Source of the DNA: Chryseolinea serpens
GTDB lineage: Bacteria > Bacteroidota > Bacteroidia > Cytophagales > Cyclobacteriaceae
NCBI RefSeq assembly: GCF_900129725.1
Contig: NZ_FQWQ01000002.1
Coordinates: 372,001 to 436,000 of the forward strand
Length of the DNA stretch: 64,000 bases
Reading direction: 5' to 3'
In this document: piece by piece, positions 23,676 through 31,803 of the stretch
How positions within the stretch are numbered: position 1 is the stretch's first letter
Layout: each line of letters begins with the position of its first letter
Notes under the pieces: model-generated
Database searches by the model: none
What the model was told of the DNA's origin: nothing
Seen by the model: the letters and a program-made list of their open reading frames with translations, nothing else
Position numbers and translations under genes: made by a program

Positions 23676-23700
23676 ATTTGTTGGTATCCCGCCAACAAAT
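23676..23700. repeat. Palindromic repeat ATTTGTTGG-CCAACAAAT, copy 1
   Basis: Exact 9-base arms around TATCCCG. A second copy with the spacer TGTCCCA lies at 26735, also within a C-rich, G-poor gap. Function unknown. Confidence 0.75.
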
Positions 23701-23804
23701 CTTCTCGGATACCCATCGTATTCAGGAGTTCCCACGCTATCCCATTCCAACAACCGCAAAAGAGTCCTTTCCCACCCGCCGAAGCCTTAACGAAGGCCCG
23801 CCCC

Positions 23805-23839
23805 AAAAAGCAAAAGCCCTCGGTCACGAGGGCTTTTGC
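23805..23839 (-). terminator. Intrinsic terminator of the ABC/TolC operon
   Basis: GCAAAAGCCCTCG and CGAGGGCTTTTGC are exact 13-base arms around GTCA with a T-run on the minus strand. It lies 22 bases past the tolC-family stop codon. Confidence 0.88.
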
Positions 23840-23861
23840 GCAATATCGGTCTATCCATCCC

Positions 23862-25205
23862 CTAAGGAATATCCTCCTCTTTCAACGTACCCATCGCATG
23901 GCTGATCAGCAAGCGCTGGAACATCAGCGTATACCTCGCATTCTGAAAATCCCCCTGCGCTTTCACATACGCCTGGTTGGCCGTGGTGAACTGCACAATG
24001 TTGGACACCCCGAGGTCGTAACGCTCCTTCTCCATCTGATAGGACAGCTTAGCGGCCCGCAATTGAGACTCCGCTGCCGCGTAGTTCGTTTTGGCATCCC
24101 TAAAATTCTGATAACTCCGCAGCACATCCGTTTTCACGGTCACTTCAGCATTTCTATGGCGCACCTTCGCGTTCTCATAATTCACTTTCTGAAACGCTGT
24201 CTGCGAGCGATATAAAAATCCGTTATAGATCGGAATGGTCAGGTTAAAGCCATAGCTCTTCATGGTGTTGTCTTGTGTAAACTGGTCGTGAAACGTCCGG
24301 TTGTCCTCACCATGAATGTAGTTGTAGCGCGAGCCATACGAAGCGCCGGCATAGAGGCTGGGATAATAGTTTCCTTTCAGCGCTGTGTAACCAAAGCGCG
24401 CAGCTTTTTCGGCATACACGGCCTGTTTCAAATCCGCGCGGCGGTCTATTGCCGTGGTATACATTTGATCGAGCTCCAGGCTGTCGGCCACCATGTTGTT
24501 TACGTCCCACTCCACATCCTCCACTTCGAAATTCGGGTCGACCTGCAACGTCAGGGACAGCGTGGCCAGGTCGTTCTTCAGTTTGTTGCGCGAGCGCACC
24601 AGCAGGAGCTCCGCATTCTTCATTTGATATTCCTGGTTTATCATATCGGCTTCCGCCTTGCTGCCCAGCTCGGATTGCGCCTTGATCTGGCCGTATTGGG
24701 TGGTCTGGGTTTGCACGTTCTCCTCGTCGATTTTGATCAACTGTTGGTCCAGCAAGCACATCAGGTACTGGCTCGACACATCGCGGATCACATCTTGTTG
24801 CGAGCGGTGCACCATGTGCAATTGAGCCTCGTTGGCATTGTTCGCTTGCTTGTATTGATTCAGGATCCTAAACCCGTTAAATACTGGTACACTGGCGCTT
24901 ATTGAACCATTCATGTAGTCCACAACCCCGTTAATTACCTCACCTTTGTTTTGGTTAAAGGAGTTACCGTCGTTGCGATACAAGCTACCCTGCGCCTGCA
25001 CACTCGGTCCCATTTGTAGGAGGGACGCAACTTTGTTCACCTGTGTGTAGTCCAGTTGATTCTTTTGCTGCTGCAACGTCACGTTGTTCTGCAGCCCGAT
25101 CTTCACCGCTTCTTTAAACGACAACTTCGTCACGGGGGCCTTGAGTTGAGCCCAACCAAAACTTACACTACTGGAAGCAACCAGGAATAATACAATCTTC
25201 TTCAT
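23862..25205 (-). CDS. TolC-family outer-membrane efflux protein
   Basis: The 447-residue protein has a signal peptide (KKIVLFLVASSSVSFGWAQ) and the two-fold repeated helical layout of outer-membrane factors: LSFKEAVKIGLQNNVTLQQQKNQ at the first repeat, VPVFNGFRILNQYKQANN, then the second repeat with IPIYNGFLYRSQTAFQKVNYENAK and YDLGVSNIVQFTTANQAYVKAQGDFQNARY. It would form the exit duct of an efflux or secretion pump. It lies 8 bases after an ABC ATPase gene and shares its transcript, which ends at the hairpin at 23805. The periplasmic adaptor and the ABC permease are not in the window. Confidence 0.93.
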   Translation of the reverse strand: MKKIVLFLVASSSVSFGWAQLKAPVTKLSFKEAVKIGLQNNVTLQQQKNQLDYTQVNKVASLLQMGPSVQAQGSLYRNDGNSFNQNKGEVINGVVDYMNGSISASVPVFNGFRILNQYKQANNANEAQLHMVHRSQQDVIRDVSSQYLMCLLDQQLIKIDEENVQTQTTQYGQIKAQSELGSKAEADMINQEYQMKNAELLLVRSRNKLKNDLATLSLTLQVDPNFEVEDVEWDVNNMVADSLELDQMYTTAIDRRADLKQAVYAEKAARFGYTALKGNYYPSLYAGASYGSRYNYIHGEDNRTFHDQFTQDNTMKSYGFNLTIPIYNGFLYRSQTAFQKVNYENAKVRHRNAEVTVKTDVLRSYQNFRDAKTNYAAAESQLRAAKLSYQMEKERYDLGVSNIVQFTTANQAYVKAQGDFQNARYTLMFQRLLISHAMGTLKEEDIP

Positions 25206-25213
25206 GCGTGTTT

Positions 25214-25900
25214 TTAGACATTAACCGTTACTTGCTCATCCGCCACAATCGCACCGTCGCCAACGCGCACGATGCGCTTGCCAAAGCGGGCATTCTCTTC
25301 CGAGTGGGTCACCTGGATGATGGTGATGCCCTCGTCATTCAATTTTTTGAAGATCTCCATGATCTGTTTGCCCTGGTCGGAATGGAGATTACCCGTGGGC
25401 TCATCGGCCAACAGCAGTTTGGGCTGGCCCACAATGGCGCGGGCAATGCCTACCAGCTGTTGCTGGCCACCGCTCAGTTGTTCAGGAAACAGATCTTTTT
25501 TGGCCACCATGTTGAAGCGGTCCAATAGCTCGGCCACCATGCTCTTGCGTTGTGCACCGGGCACGCCCTTGTAGAGCAGGGGCGTTTCTATGTTTTCGTA
25601 TACCGTCAGTTCGTCGATGAGGTGATAGGCCTGGAAAATAAAGCCGATGTAGTTTTTGTGCATGTCCGACTTCTGCTTTTCCTTCATCTTGTGCACGGGC
25701 TCGTCGAAGAAATAGTATTCGCCCGCCGAGGGCTCGTCGAGCATGCCAACGATGTTCATCAGGGTGGACTTTCCGGCGCCGCTGGGGCCCATAATGGTCA
25801 CAAATTCTCCTTGTTCGACGTTGAGGTTAACGCCTTTTAAAACGAAAGTCCGCTGAAAGCGCGAATCCACGTACTTGTCAATGTCCTGTAGCTTGATCAT
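25214..25900 (-). CDS. ABC transporter ATP-binding protein, MacB/LolD type
   Basis: The 228-residue ATPase carries Walker A GPSGAGKST (residues 38-46), Q-loop FIFQAYHL, signature LSGGQQQLVGIARAI, Walker B KLLLADEPTGNL and the H-loop QVTHSEENARFG. LLADEPTGNLHS is typical of the MacB/LolD/FtsE group, which pair with MacB-like permeases. In this group substrates are moved by mechanotransmission from the periplasm. It starts the operon with a TolC-type gene 8 bases downstream. No permease gene lies on either side, so it must work with a subunit encoded elsewhere. Confidence 0.94.
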   Translation of the reverse strand: MIKLQDIDKYVDSRFQRTFVLKGVNLNVEQGEFVTIMGPSGAGKSTLMNIVGMLDEPSAGEYYFFDEPVHKMKEKQKSDMHKNYIGFIFQAYHLIDELTVYENIETPLLYKGVPGAQRKSMVAELLDRFNMVAKKDLFPEQLSGGQQQLVGIARAIVGQPKLLLADEPTGNLHSDQGKQIMEIFKKLNDEGITIIQVTHSEENARFGKRIVRVGDGAIVADEQVTVNV

Positions 25901-26108
25901 GAAAATGGGGTTTGGTTTACGTCGAATTTACCCCTTGGCCAGGCATGAAGCCAACAATAATGCCAAGGGTGTTGAAGCCTTAGACGTGTCAAAAATGCCC
26001 TTTGTTGCGCTTCCGCACGTCCGCTTGTGCAAAATGGTGTCCTTTTTCGGACAAGGCAAACTTTAAAGGGCCAAAGACGCCACGAAAGGCGCAAACCCTG
26101 TTTTTGTG

Positions 26109-26525
26109 CTAAAAAATGATGGGATAGAGGATCACATCCACCCGGCGGTTCATCTGCATGCCCTGGAAGGAAGTGTTGCTGTACACGGGGTTGTCCAGGC
26201 CCCAGTCTTTAATGGTGATCTTGTGTTCGGGAATGGCCTTGTCCAGCAAAAGCTGCTGCACGGTCTCGCTGCGCATCTTGGAAAGCCACTCGTTGTATTC
26301 CTTGCCGCCAATGGGGTCGGTGTGGCTGATGAGCTGGATATCGTATTTGTCGAGCAGGTTGGGAATAGAGTCGAGCCAGTAATAAAGCTCCTCCACCTGG
26401 TTGTCGTCCACATAGTAGCTGCCCCCGCCGAAATAGATGCTTTTGCGTATCTCATCCTGCTGCTGGGCGAAGGCCGTACCCGCCAGCATCAGAAGCAACG
26501 TCAACGAAAGCAACCCTCTCATCAT
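26109..26525 (-). CDS. Short OmpA-family peptidoglycan-associated protein
   Basis: The 138-residue protein has a signal peptide (RGLLSLTLLLMLAGTAFAQ) followed directly by an OmpA C-terminal-like domain: IYFGGGSYYVDDNQVEELYYWLDSI, IQLISHTDPIGGKEYNEWLSKMRSETVQQLLLDK and MQMNRRVDVILYP. The NRRV Arg/Asp site that binds diaminopimelate in peptidoglycan is present, so it should tether to the cell wall. There is no barrel or lipid anchor. The family residue G/H-TD (GHTD) is SHTD here. The gene stands alone. Confidence 0.9.
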   Translation of the reverse strand: MMRGLLSLTLLLMLAGTAFAQQQDEIRKSIYFGGGSYYVDDNQVEELYYWLDSIPNLLDKYDIQLISHTDPIGGKEYNEWLSKMRSETVQQLLLDKAIPEHKITIKDWGLDNPVYSNTSFQGMQMNRRVDVILYPIIF

Positions 26526-26539
26526 ACACTAAATTTACA

Positions 26540-26819
26540 GAAGCCCCACTAACAAATGAAATAATTACGGTGCCGAAAAACCCCCACCCGTCGATACCTT
26601 CCCCCCATCTGTCTAAAACCCCATCAACCAACCGCCATCCAAGCACCACCAATTTCCCAACACCCATTCAAACTCCACAACATGGAGCAATACCCTCTTC
26701 CCAAACTCCCTCTCAAAAAAAATCCCCACACCCCTTTGTTGGTGTCCCACCAACAAATTCCTTTCCCTTTCAACCGCCCATTCAATCCACCATCCTTTTC
26801 ACCACCCAACAACTCCCCA
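26540..26819. other. Strongly G-depleted, C-rich intergenic region
   Basis: The plus strand between the OmpA-like and aldo/keto reductase genes is almost devoid of G over about 280 bases, with runs such as ACCTTCCCCCCATCTG and CAACCAACCGCCATCC. The few G cluster at the palindrome at 26735. Open frames here are by-products of the skew and lack protein-like composition. Confidence 0.6.
26735..26757. repeat. Palindromic repeat TTTGTTGG-CCAACAAA, copy 2
   Basis: Exact 8-base arms around TGTCCCA. Its partner at 23676 differs only in the spacer and one outer pair. No T-run supports a terminator. Confidence 0.75.
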
Positions 26820-27809
26820 TCAAAAATCACTTCTCTTCGGTTTATTCAACAAAATAAGTTCAATCCTATCCATAATCTCCGGCGTCAATTTATTCCGTGC
26901 CTCCAACGCCTGAAAATTCTCCACCAACTGCGCCGCCTTCGACGCCCCCAAAATAACAGAACTAACATGCTCGTTTTTCAGACACCATGCAATGGCCAAC
27001 ACGGGCATAGACAAGCCTATTTCTTTTGCAAACACCGTAAGCTTCCGTGCGCGCTCCAGGTTGGCCTGCGCCAGCGTGCGGTCCTTCAGCCACTCCAGAC
27101 CTTCAATGCCCAATCGCGTTTCCTTCACAAAGCCTTCATTATACTTTCCCGTCAGCACACCACTGGCCAGCGGCGACCAAACGGTGGTGCCCAATCCCAG
27201 GGACGTATACAGAAGTTGATAATCTTCCTCCACTTTGAAGCGTTCCAACATGTTGTATTGAGGTTGCTCCATGGTGGGGCCAATCAACGAATGCCGTTGC
27301 GCCACCAGGTGGGCTTCCATGATCTCGGCGGCGGTCCATTCGCTGGTGCCCCAATAGAGGATCTTGCCTTGCTGGATCAGGTTATGCATTGTCCACACCG
27401 TTTCTTCCACGGGCGTTTGCTTGTCGTGGCGGTGGCAAAAGAACAGGTCGAGATAATCCACCTGCAGGCGTTCGAGCGACTGCTCGCAGGCCTCCACCAC
27501 GTGTTTGCGGCTCAGTCCTTTTTGCGTGGGGCGCAGGTCGCTGCCACCCAATCCAAAAAACACTTTGCTCGACACCACATAGCTGTCGCGCCGCCAGCTT
27601 TTCTTTTTCAGGATCTCGCCCATCACTATTTCCGACTGCCCGCGTGAATAGATCTCGGCGTTGTCGAAAAAGTTAACGCCATGGTCATACGCCACGGTCA
27701 TCAGCTCATCGGCCGTTGCGTCGCCCACTTGTTTGCCAAAAGTGAGCCACGAGCCAAAGGAGAGAACACTAAGTTGAAGGCCTGATTTTCCGAGTCTGCG
27801 ATATTCCAT
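26820..27809 (-). CDS. Aldo/keto reductase, voltage-gated K+ channel beta-subunit-like
   Basis: The 329-residue protein has the (beta/alpha)8 aldo/keto reductase signature: MEYRRLGKSGLQLSVLSFGSW, the catalytic Tyr in NFFDNAEIYSRGQSE, Lys in VVSSKVFFG, His in YLDLFFCHRHD, and the NADPH-binding C-terminal segment VSSVILGASKAAQLVENFQAL. The pattern is that of the Kv-beta/YghZ subgroup, which reduces small aldehydes such as methylglyoxal using NADPH. It is monocistronic, with a tandem GTGAGTATTTAG repeat upstream (27812-27853). Confidence 0.93.
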   Translation of the reverse strand: MEYRRLGKSGLQLSVLSFGSWLTFGKQVGDATADELMTVAYDHGVNFFDNAEIYSRGQSEIVMGEILKKKSWRRDSYVVSSKVFFGLGGSDLRPTQKGLSRKHVVEACEQSLERLQVDYLDLFFCHRHDKQTPVEETVWTMHNLIQQGKILYWGTSEWTAAEIMEAHLVAQRHSLIGPTMEQPQYNMLERFKVEEDYQLLYTSLGLGTTVWSPLASGVLTGKYNEGFVKETRLGIEGLEWLKDRTLAQANLERARKLTVFAKEIGLSMPVLAIAWCLKNEHVSSVILGASKAAQLVENFQALEARNKLTPEIMDRIELILLNKPKRSDF

Positions 27810-27811
27810 GG

Positions 27812-27853
27812 GGTGAGTTTTTAGTCGTGAGTATTTAGGGGTGAGTATTTAGT
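27812..27853. repeat. Short tandem repeat GTGAGTATTTAG upstream of the aldo/keto reductase
   Basis: GTGAGTTTTTAGTC, GTGAGTATTTAGGG and GTGAGTATTTAGTC follow one another in a 14-base register. This is a three-unit tandem repeat just upstream of the gene's start (which reads leftward from 27809). Meaning unknown; it could vary in copy number. Confidence 0.6.
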
Positions 27854-27950
27854 CATCAATGGTGCGTGATGCGTGTTGGGGGAAATGAAAGTTGGTGCAT
27901 CCCTGGCTCCCGTTCAAGTGTTCTTTTATAATTTTTTTAAAAGGCAACGA

Positions 27951-29537
27951 CTAGCCGTGGGTGTTCAGCAATTGTTGCAGGTCCTGCAGGGTATTTGCTT
28001 CCGCGACGGCTTTGTCTTTCCGCCAGCGGTGGATGCGCGGGAAACGCAGGGCAATGCCCGATTTGTGACGGGTGGATTTGGCAATGCCCTCAAAGGCGAT
28101 CTCGAACACCAACTCCGGCTTCACACTGCGCACGGGGCCAAAGCGTTCGGTGGTGTTTTGTTTCACCCAGCGATCCACTTCGCGGATCTCTTCGTCGGTC
28201 AGACCGCTGTAGGCTTTTGTGAACGGCACCAACTGGTCGCCACTCCACACGGCAAAAGTATAGTCGGTATAGAGGTTGGCGCGACGGCCGTGGCCGCTCA
28301 TGGCATAGATCATCACGGCGTCGATGGTGAACGGATCGATCTTCCATTTCCACCAATCCCCGCGGCGACGGCCATCGCGATAGATCGAGTCTTTGCGTTT
28401 CAGCATGATCCCCTCGCTGCGATATTCACGCGAATGCGTACGCGCCTCGCGAAGCTGGTCCCATGTAGAAAAGTTTATCGTCGGCGACAGTTGCAACACC
28501 GGATGGGGTTTCGTCGCGGCAAGCGCCTCCAGCTTTTCCCGGCGGGTCGTCAAGGGCCACGACCGGACGTCGGCCCCCTCCCATTCCAACACATCGTAGG
28601 CGACAAACGCCACGGGCACTTCCTGCAACAATTTTGAGGTGATGGACTTGCGGCCGATGCGCGTTTGCAAGTGGTTGAACGAAAGCGGCAGGCCATCGCG
28701 AAACGGAAGGATCTCCCCGTCCAACGCTGTGCCATTGGGAAGTAATTCCAGGAAGGCCGCATATTCCGGATACTTATCCGTGACCAACTCCTCTCCTCTC
28801 GACCACACAAACAGTTCTCCGTTCCGCACGATCACCTGGCCACGGATGCCATCCCATTTTCGTTCGGCTTGCCATTCCGTTGGGTCTCCGAGTTCTTCCA
28901 CTGTTCCTTCCAGCGCGTAGGCGAGATAGAACGGATAGGGTCTTGAAATATCCTGGGTGTCCTCCGTCAAAACCAATGTTTCATAGGTCGTGGTCTCGGG
29001 CGACCAGTTGCCCATCAGCCGGTGGGCGATGACGTTCTCTTTTACCCTGGCATATTTAGCCAACGCTTTCACCATCAATTGCTGCGACACGCCCACGCGA
29101 AAACCGCCCGTGATGAGTTTGTTAAATACAAAGCGGTCGACGCCGCCCAGCCGGTGCCAGGCCCAATTGATCTTCTCCTTTTTTTCTTCGATGCTCATCG
29201 GCTCGAGGCTTTTGATGAAGTTGATCCAAAACGTCAGGGTTTCATCCGATCGTTCATCGGGTTCCGGGAGCACCAGCGAAATGGTTTCGGCCAGGTCGCC
29301 CACCACGCTATAGGATTCTTCAAACAACCACATCGGCAGCCCCGCCCGTTCGGTGGCCCATGTGCCGAGATAGCCGGCACTCACCGTGCGCCGGGGCCGG
29401 CGGTGCGAAAGGATGGCAATGGTCCAGATACGGTCTTGCGTGGCCGCCACTTCAAAGTACGACACCAGAGCTTTGATCTTGTCCAGGGTCTTTGTGGTCT
29501 GGTCCAGCTCGGTAAACAGTTGGGCAAAGCGCTTCAT
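27951..29537 (-). CDS. ATP-dependent DNA ligase (exonuclease-associated type)
   Basis: The 528-residue protein has an N-terminal helical DNA-binding domain (residues 1-200), then the adenylation domain with active-site Lys in AERKWDGIRGQ near residue 226, motif III-like LDGEILPF, motif IV EGIMLKRKDS and motif V DWWKWKIDP, and a C-terminal OB domain ending in RFPRIHRWRKDK. This layout matches ATP-dependent ligases (LigB/LigC-like) that occur with an MBL-fold exonuclease in Bacteroidota. It seals nicks using ATP and is likely a repair enzyme beside the essential NAD ligase. It overlaps the exonuclease gene by 4 bases. Confidence 0.94.
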   Translation of the reverse strand: MKRFAQLFTELDQTTKTLDKIKALVSYFEVAATQDRIWTIAILSHRRPRRTVSAGYLGTWATERAGLPMWLFEESYSVVGDLAETISLVLPEPDERSDETLTFWINFIKSLEPMSIEEKKEKINWAWHRLGGVDRFVFNKLITGGFRVGVSQQLMVKALAKYARVKENVIAHRLMGNWSPETTTYETLVLTEDTQDISRPYPFYLAYALEGTVEELGDPTEWQAERKWDGIRGQVIVRNGELFVWSRGEELVTDKYPEYAAFLELLPNGTALDGEILPFRDGLPLSFNHLQTRIGRKSITSKLLQEVPVAFVAYDVLEWEGADVRSWPLTTRREKLEALAATKPHPVLQLSPTINFSTWDQLREARTHSREYRSEGIMLKRKDSIYRDGRRRGDWWKWKIDPFTIDAVMIYAMSGHGRRANLYTDYTFAVWSGDQLVPFTKAYSGLTDEEIREVDRWVKQNTTERFGPVRSVKPELVFEIAFEGIAKSTRHKSGIALRFPRIHRWRKDKAVAEANTLQDLQQLLNTHG

Positions 29538-30562
29538 GCTTCCAGGGCTTTATCTTCGGTTGCTTCCGCCATTTCGCTCAGTTCGCCTTCGTATTGCGTT
29601 TTCACTTCGCGGGCGTCGAGGCCGTGTTCGGTCAGCCAGCGGGCGAAGATCTCGGAGTAGCCGTGGGTGACAAACACTTTTTCAGCTCCGGTCTCGCGCA
29701 CAGCCTGGTTGAGCTCGCGCCAGTCGGCGTGATCGGAAAGGACGAACCCCCTGTCGGCACCCCTGCGCCGGCGTGTCCCCCGCAAGCCCATCCACCCGGA
29801 GGCAATGCCCAGCGAAAACGGCTCAAACTTTCGCAACCAGGGCGAGCCGATCGCCGAGGGAGGGCAGATCACCAAGGCACCTTCAAAGTCGGCGCGTTTC
29901 ATTTCAGGCAGTACCCGCACCGTTGGGGGAAGGATCATGCCTTGCTCACGAAAAATATTGGTCACTGTTTCGATCGCACCGTGCACCATAATTTTACCCA
30001 GCGTGGCATCCACGTTCTTTAGAATGCGCTGGCTTTTGCCCAGCGCATACCCCGCCAACACCGCCACCTTGCCCTCCTCCTGGCTTTTGCGCCACCACCG
30101 GTTCACCTCATCAAACACGTCGGCTTGTGATGGCCACGAGTACACCGGCAATCCAAATGTGGATTCGGTGATGAAGGCATGGCATCTCACCGGCTCGAAA
30201 GGTTCCGACAGACCGTCGTGCTGAAGTTTGTAGTCGCCGGAGAAGACCCACACCTCGCCGTTCAGTTCCACCCTGATCTGGGCCGAGCCGGGGATGTGAC
30301 CCGCCGGGTGAAAAGAGAATTGCACGCCGTTGATCATCACCGTCTCGCCAAATGCAACGGATTGGATATTATCCGTTAGTTGCAGACGATGTTTGATGAT
30401 CGGTTCCGCAGGGGTGGTGCACAAATATTGTTCGTGACCCCAACGCGCATGATCCGAGTGACCGTGTGTGATCAGGGCCTTCTTCACCGGTTGCCACGGA
30501 TCGAGATAGACGTCGGCGGCGGGGCAGTAAATTCCTTTGGCTGTAAACTCAAGTAAATTCAT
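29534..30562 (-). CDS. Ligase-associated MBL-fold DNA exonuclease
   Basis: I prefer the ATG at 30562 (MNLLEFTAKGIYCPAADVYLDPW), as family members start close to this point; ATG 30583 would add seven residues. The 342-residue protein has a metallo-beta-lactamase fold of the beta-CASP/SNM1 kind: HGHSDHARWG (HxHxDH metal motif), GHIPGSAQI, FSGDYKLQ, TESTFGLP and a late FVLSDHADW. It corresponds to the ligase-associated DNA exonuclease family. It starts an operon with the DNA ligase, overlapping it by 4 bases. The helicase (Lhr-like) and phosphoesterase that often complete this cassette are not adjacent. Confidence 0.93.
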   Translation of the reverse strand: MNLLEFTAKGIYCPAADVYLDPWQPVKKALITHGHSDHARWGHEQYLCTTPAEPIIKHRLQLTDNIQSVAFGETVMINGVQFSFHPAGHIPGSAQIRVELNGEVWVFSGDYKLQHDGLSEPFEPVRCHAFITESTFGLPVYSWPSQADVFDEVNRWWRKSQEEGKVAVLAGYALGKSQRILKNVDATLGKIMVHGAIETVTNIFREQGMILPPTVRVLPEMKRADFEGALVICPPSAIGSPWLRKFEPFSLGIASGWMGLRGTRRRRGADRGFVLSDHADWRELNQAVRETGAEKVFVTHGYSEIFARWLTEHGLDAREVKTQYEGELSEMAEATEDKALEA

Positions 30563-30670
30563 GCCTGATGGTTTGTGCTTCATGAAGGATAAACAACCCG
30601 CGCCGTTAAAAGATCGGGATCGTTTAAAAATTGAAGATTAAAAACACGCGTTTCAAAATCGATCCGGAAT

Positions 30671-31168
30671 TCAATAGTTCAGCACCGTCACTTTTGCCGC
30701 GCCCGATTCCAACACGTCGATCACCAGCAGGTTCCCGAATTCGGTTTCCTCAAAGTCCTTGAATTGTGCTTTGCCCAGCAGCCGGTTGGCCATGCGTGGT
30801 GTGGTGTTGGAATGTCCGCAAACCACTACGGTATGGCCGGCATGTTTTTTCAGAATGGCGTCGATCTCCTCTGGTTTTTTGGGGTCGTAGGTCTGAACGG
30901 TCAGGCCTTTCGCCTGGGCCAACGGAGCAATCGTGTTTCGGGTGCGCTGGAAAGGTGATGAGTAGATGGCGTCCACGGTGGTGTTCTTTAACAGTTCCGC
31001 CAGGCGGGTAGCGCGTTCGAGGCCCTGCGATGTCAGGGCGGGATCGTCCGTGCCGTCGTTCACCTTTTCGCCGTGGCGCATCAGGATCACCGTGGTGATC
31101 GTTTGTTGGGCCAGGGCTGGGGTGAGCATGACCATCAGAAAAAGGATGGATGGGAGGATCTTCTTCAT
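30671..31168 (-). CDS. Exported histidine phosphatase-family protein
   Basis: ATG 31168 yields a signal peptide (MKKILPSILFLMVMLTPALAQ). The 165-residue product carries the histidine-phosphatase signature LMRHGEKVND (RHG), DAIYSSPFQRTRNT, and the second catalytic His in VVVCGHSNTTPRM. Fold and size resemble SixA-like phosphoglycerate-mutase relatives. Secretion argues for a phosphatase acting on small phosphate esters outside the cytoplasm. It lies 5 bases after the NTF2-like gene and shares its transcript. Confidence 0.9.
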   Translation of the reverse strand: MKKILPSILFLMVMLTPALAQQTITTVILMRHGEKVNDGTDDPALTSQGLERATRLAELLKNTTVDAIYSSPFQRTRNTIAPLAQAKGLTVQTYDPKKPEEIDAILKKHAGHTVVVCGHSNTTPRMANRLLGKAQFKDFEETEFGNLLVIDVLESGAAKVTVLNY

Positions 31169-31173
31169 AAACA

Positions 31174-31674
31174 CTAGGGTGTATGTTTTTGCTGTATGGA
31201 TTTGGGGATCGTGCAATTTTCCGTGCGGCGCGTATCGGCCAGGTGGAAGATCTTCCAGCCGTCTTTTTGCTTGTGCAGTTGGAAGGCATCCACGCCGCAG
31301 TGGCTAAAGGTGTTGCCGATGTAAAAAGCATAGTCACACCACACCTGGGCGAAGTCGCCATCTTGTTGCACCTTCACATCCCAGATCTCTTCATACCAGG
31401 TTTGCGGGTGCGGAGTCCCCACGGCTTTCAGAAATCCCTGGGCTGAGGCCTCACGTTGCAACACAGGGTTGCCGGTCTTGTCGCGGCGCACGGTGGCCAT
31501 GGTGATTTCGCGCGCAAAGGCGGCGTGCACCAGCGCGCTGTCGCCGGTTTCCATGCCTTTGAAAAGCTGTTGGATGGTGGACGTGATGGCCGGATCGGGC
31601 GGGGGTTGCTGCGCTACTGCAAAAAAGCTGCAGGCTGTAAACAGAATGGCAAGAAGGGCATTTCGGTATATCAT
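31174..31674 (-). CDS. Exported NTF2/SnoaL-like protein (DUF4440-type)
   Basis: ATG 31674 gives a signal peptide (MIYRNALLAILFTACSFFAVAQ); the frame is open 42 codons further upstream but without signal-like sequence. The mature 145 residues form a cone-shaped NTF2-like fold: ITSTIQQLFKGMETGDSALVHAAFAREITM, VQQDGDFAQVWCDYAFYIGN and GVDAFQLHKQKDGWKIFHLADTRRTENC. The family binds small molecules or acts as isomerase or dehydratase; nothing here fixes the function. It forms a two-gene operon with the histidine phosphatase and is divergent from the TPR gene at 31804. Confidence 0.87.
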   Translation of the reverse strand: MIYRNALLAILFTACSFFAVAQQPPPDPAITSTIQQLFKGMETGDSALVHAAFAREITMATVRRDKTGNPVLQREASAQGFLKAVGTPHPQTWYEEIWDVKVQQDGDFAQVWCDYAFYIGNTFSHCGVDAFQLHKQKDGWKIFHLADTRRTENCTIPKSIQQKHTP

Positions 31675-31803
31675 ATATTGATTACATTTATTACCATAGC
31701 TTCGAAGGCAATCAAACCCAAAGTCTTGGTTTTGCGACCCGGTTTGCCATCGGGATGCTAAATATGGAGAATAGTTGTTAATTTTAGACTCCCATTTCAA
31801 GCC

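Larger units (their letters stand above)
23386..23861. other. Intergenic region, C-rich and G-poor, upstream of rpsA
   Basis: It contains no credible gene. The part next to rpsA (23386-23500) should hold its promoter and leader. The part from about 23560 to 23780 is rich in C and T and poor in G on the plus strand and contains the palindrome at 23676. The tolC terminator ends it. Confidence 0.5.

Noticed and set aside
23676-26757. TTTGTTGG palindromes as possible CRISPR repeats
   Set aside because: There are only two copies, 3 kb apart, in different gaps, with no regular spacers and no cas genes.
26682-27647. Plus-strand frame of about 320 codons over the aldo/keto reductase
   Set aside because: It starts in the G-depleted intergenic region and continues antisense to a clear aldo/keto reductase.
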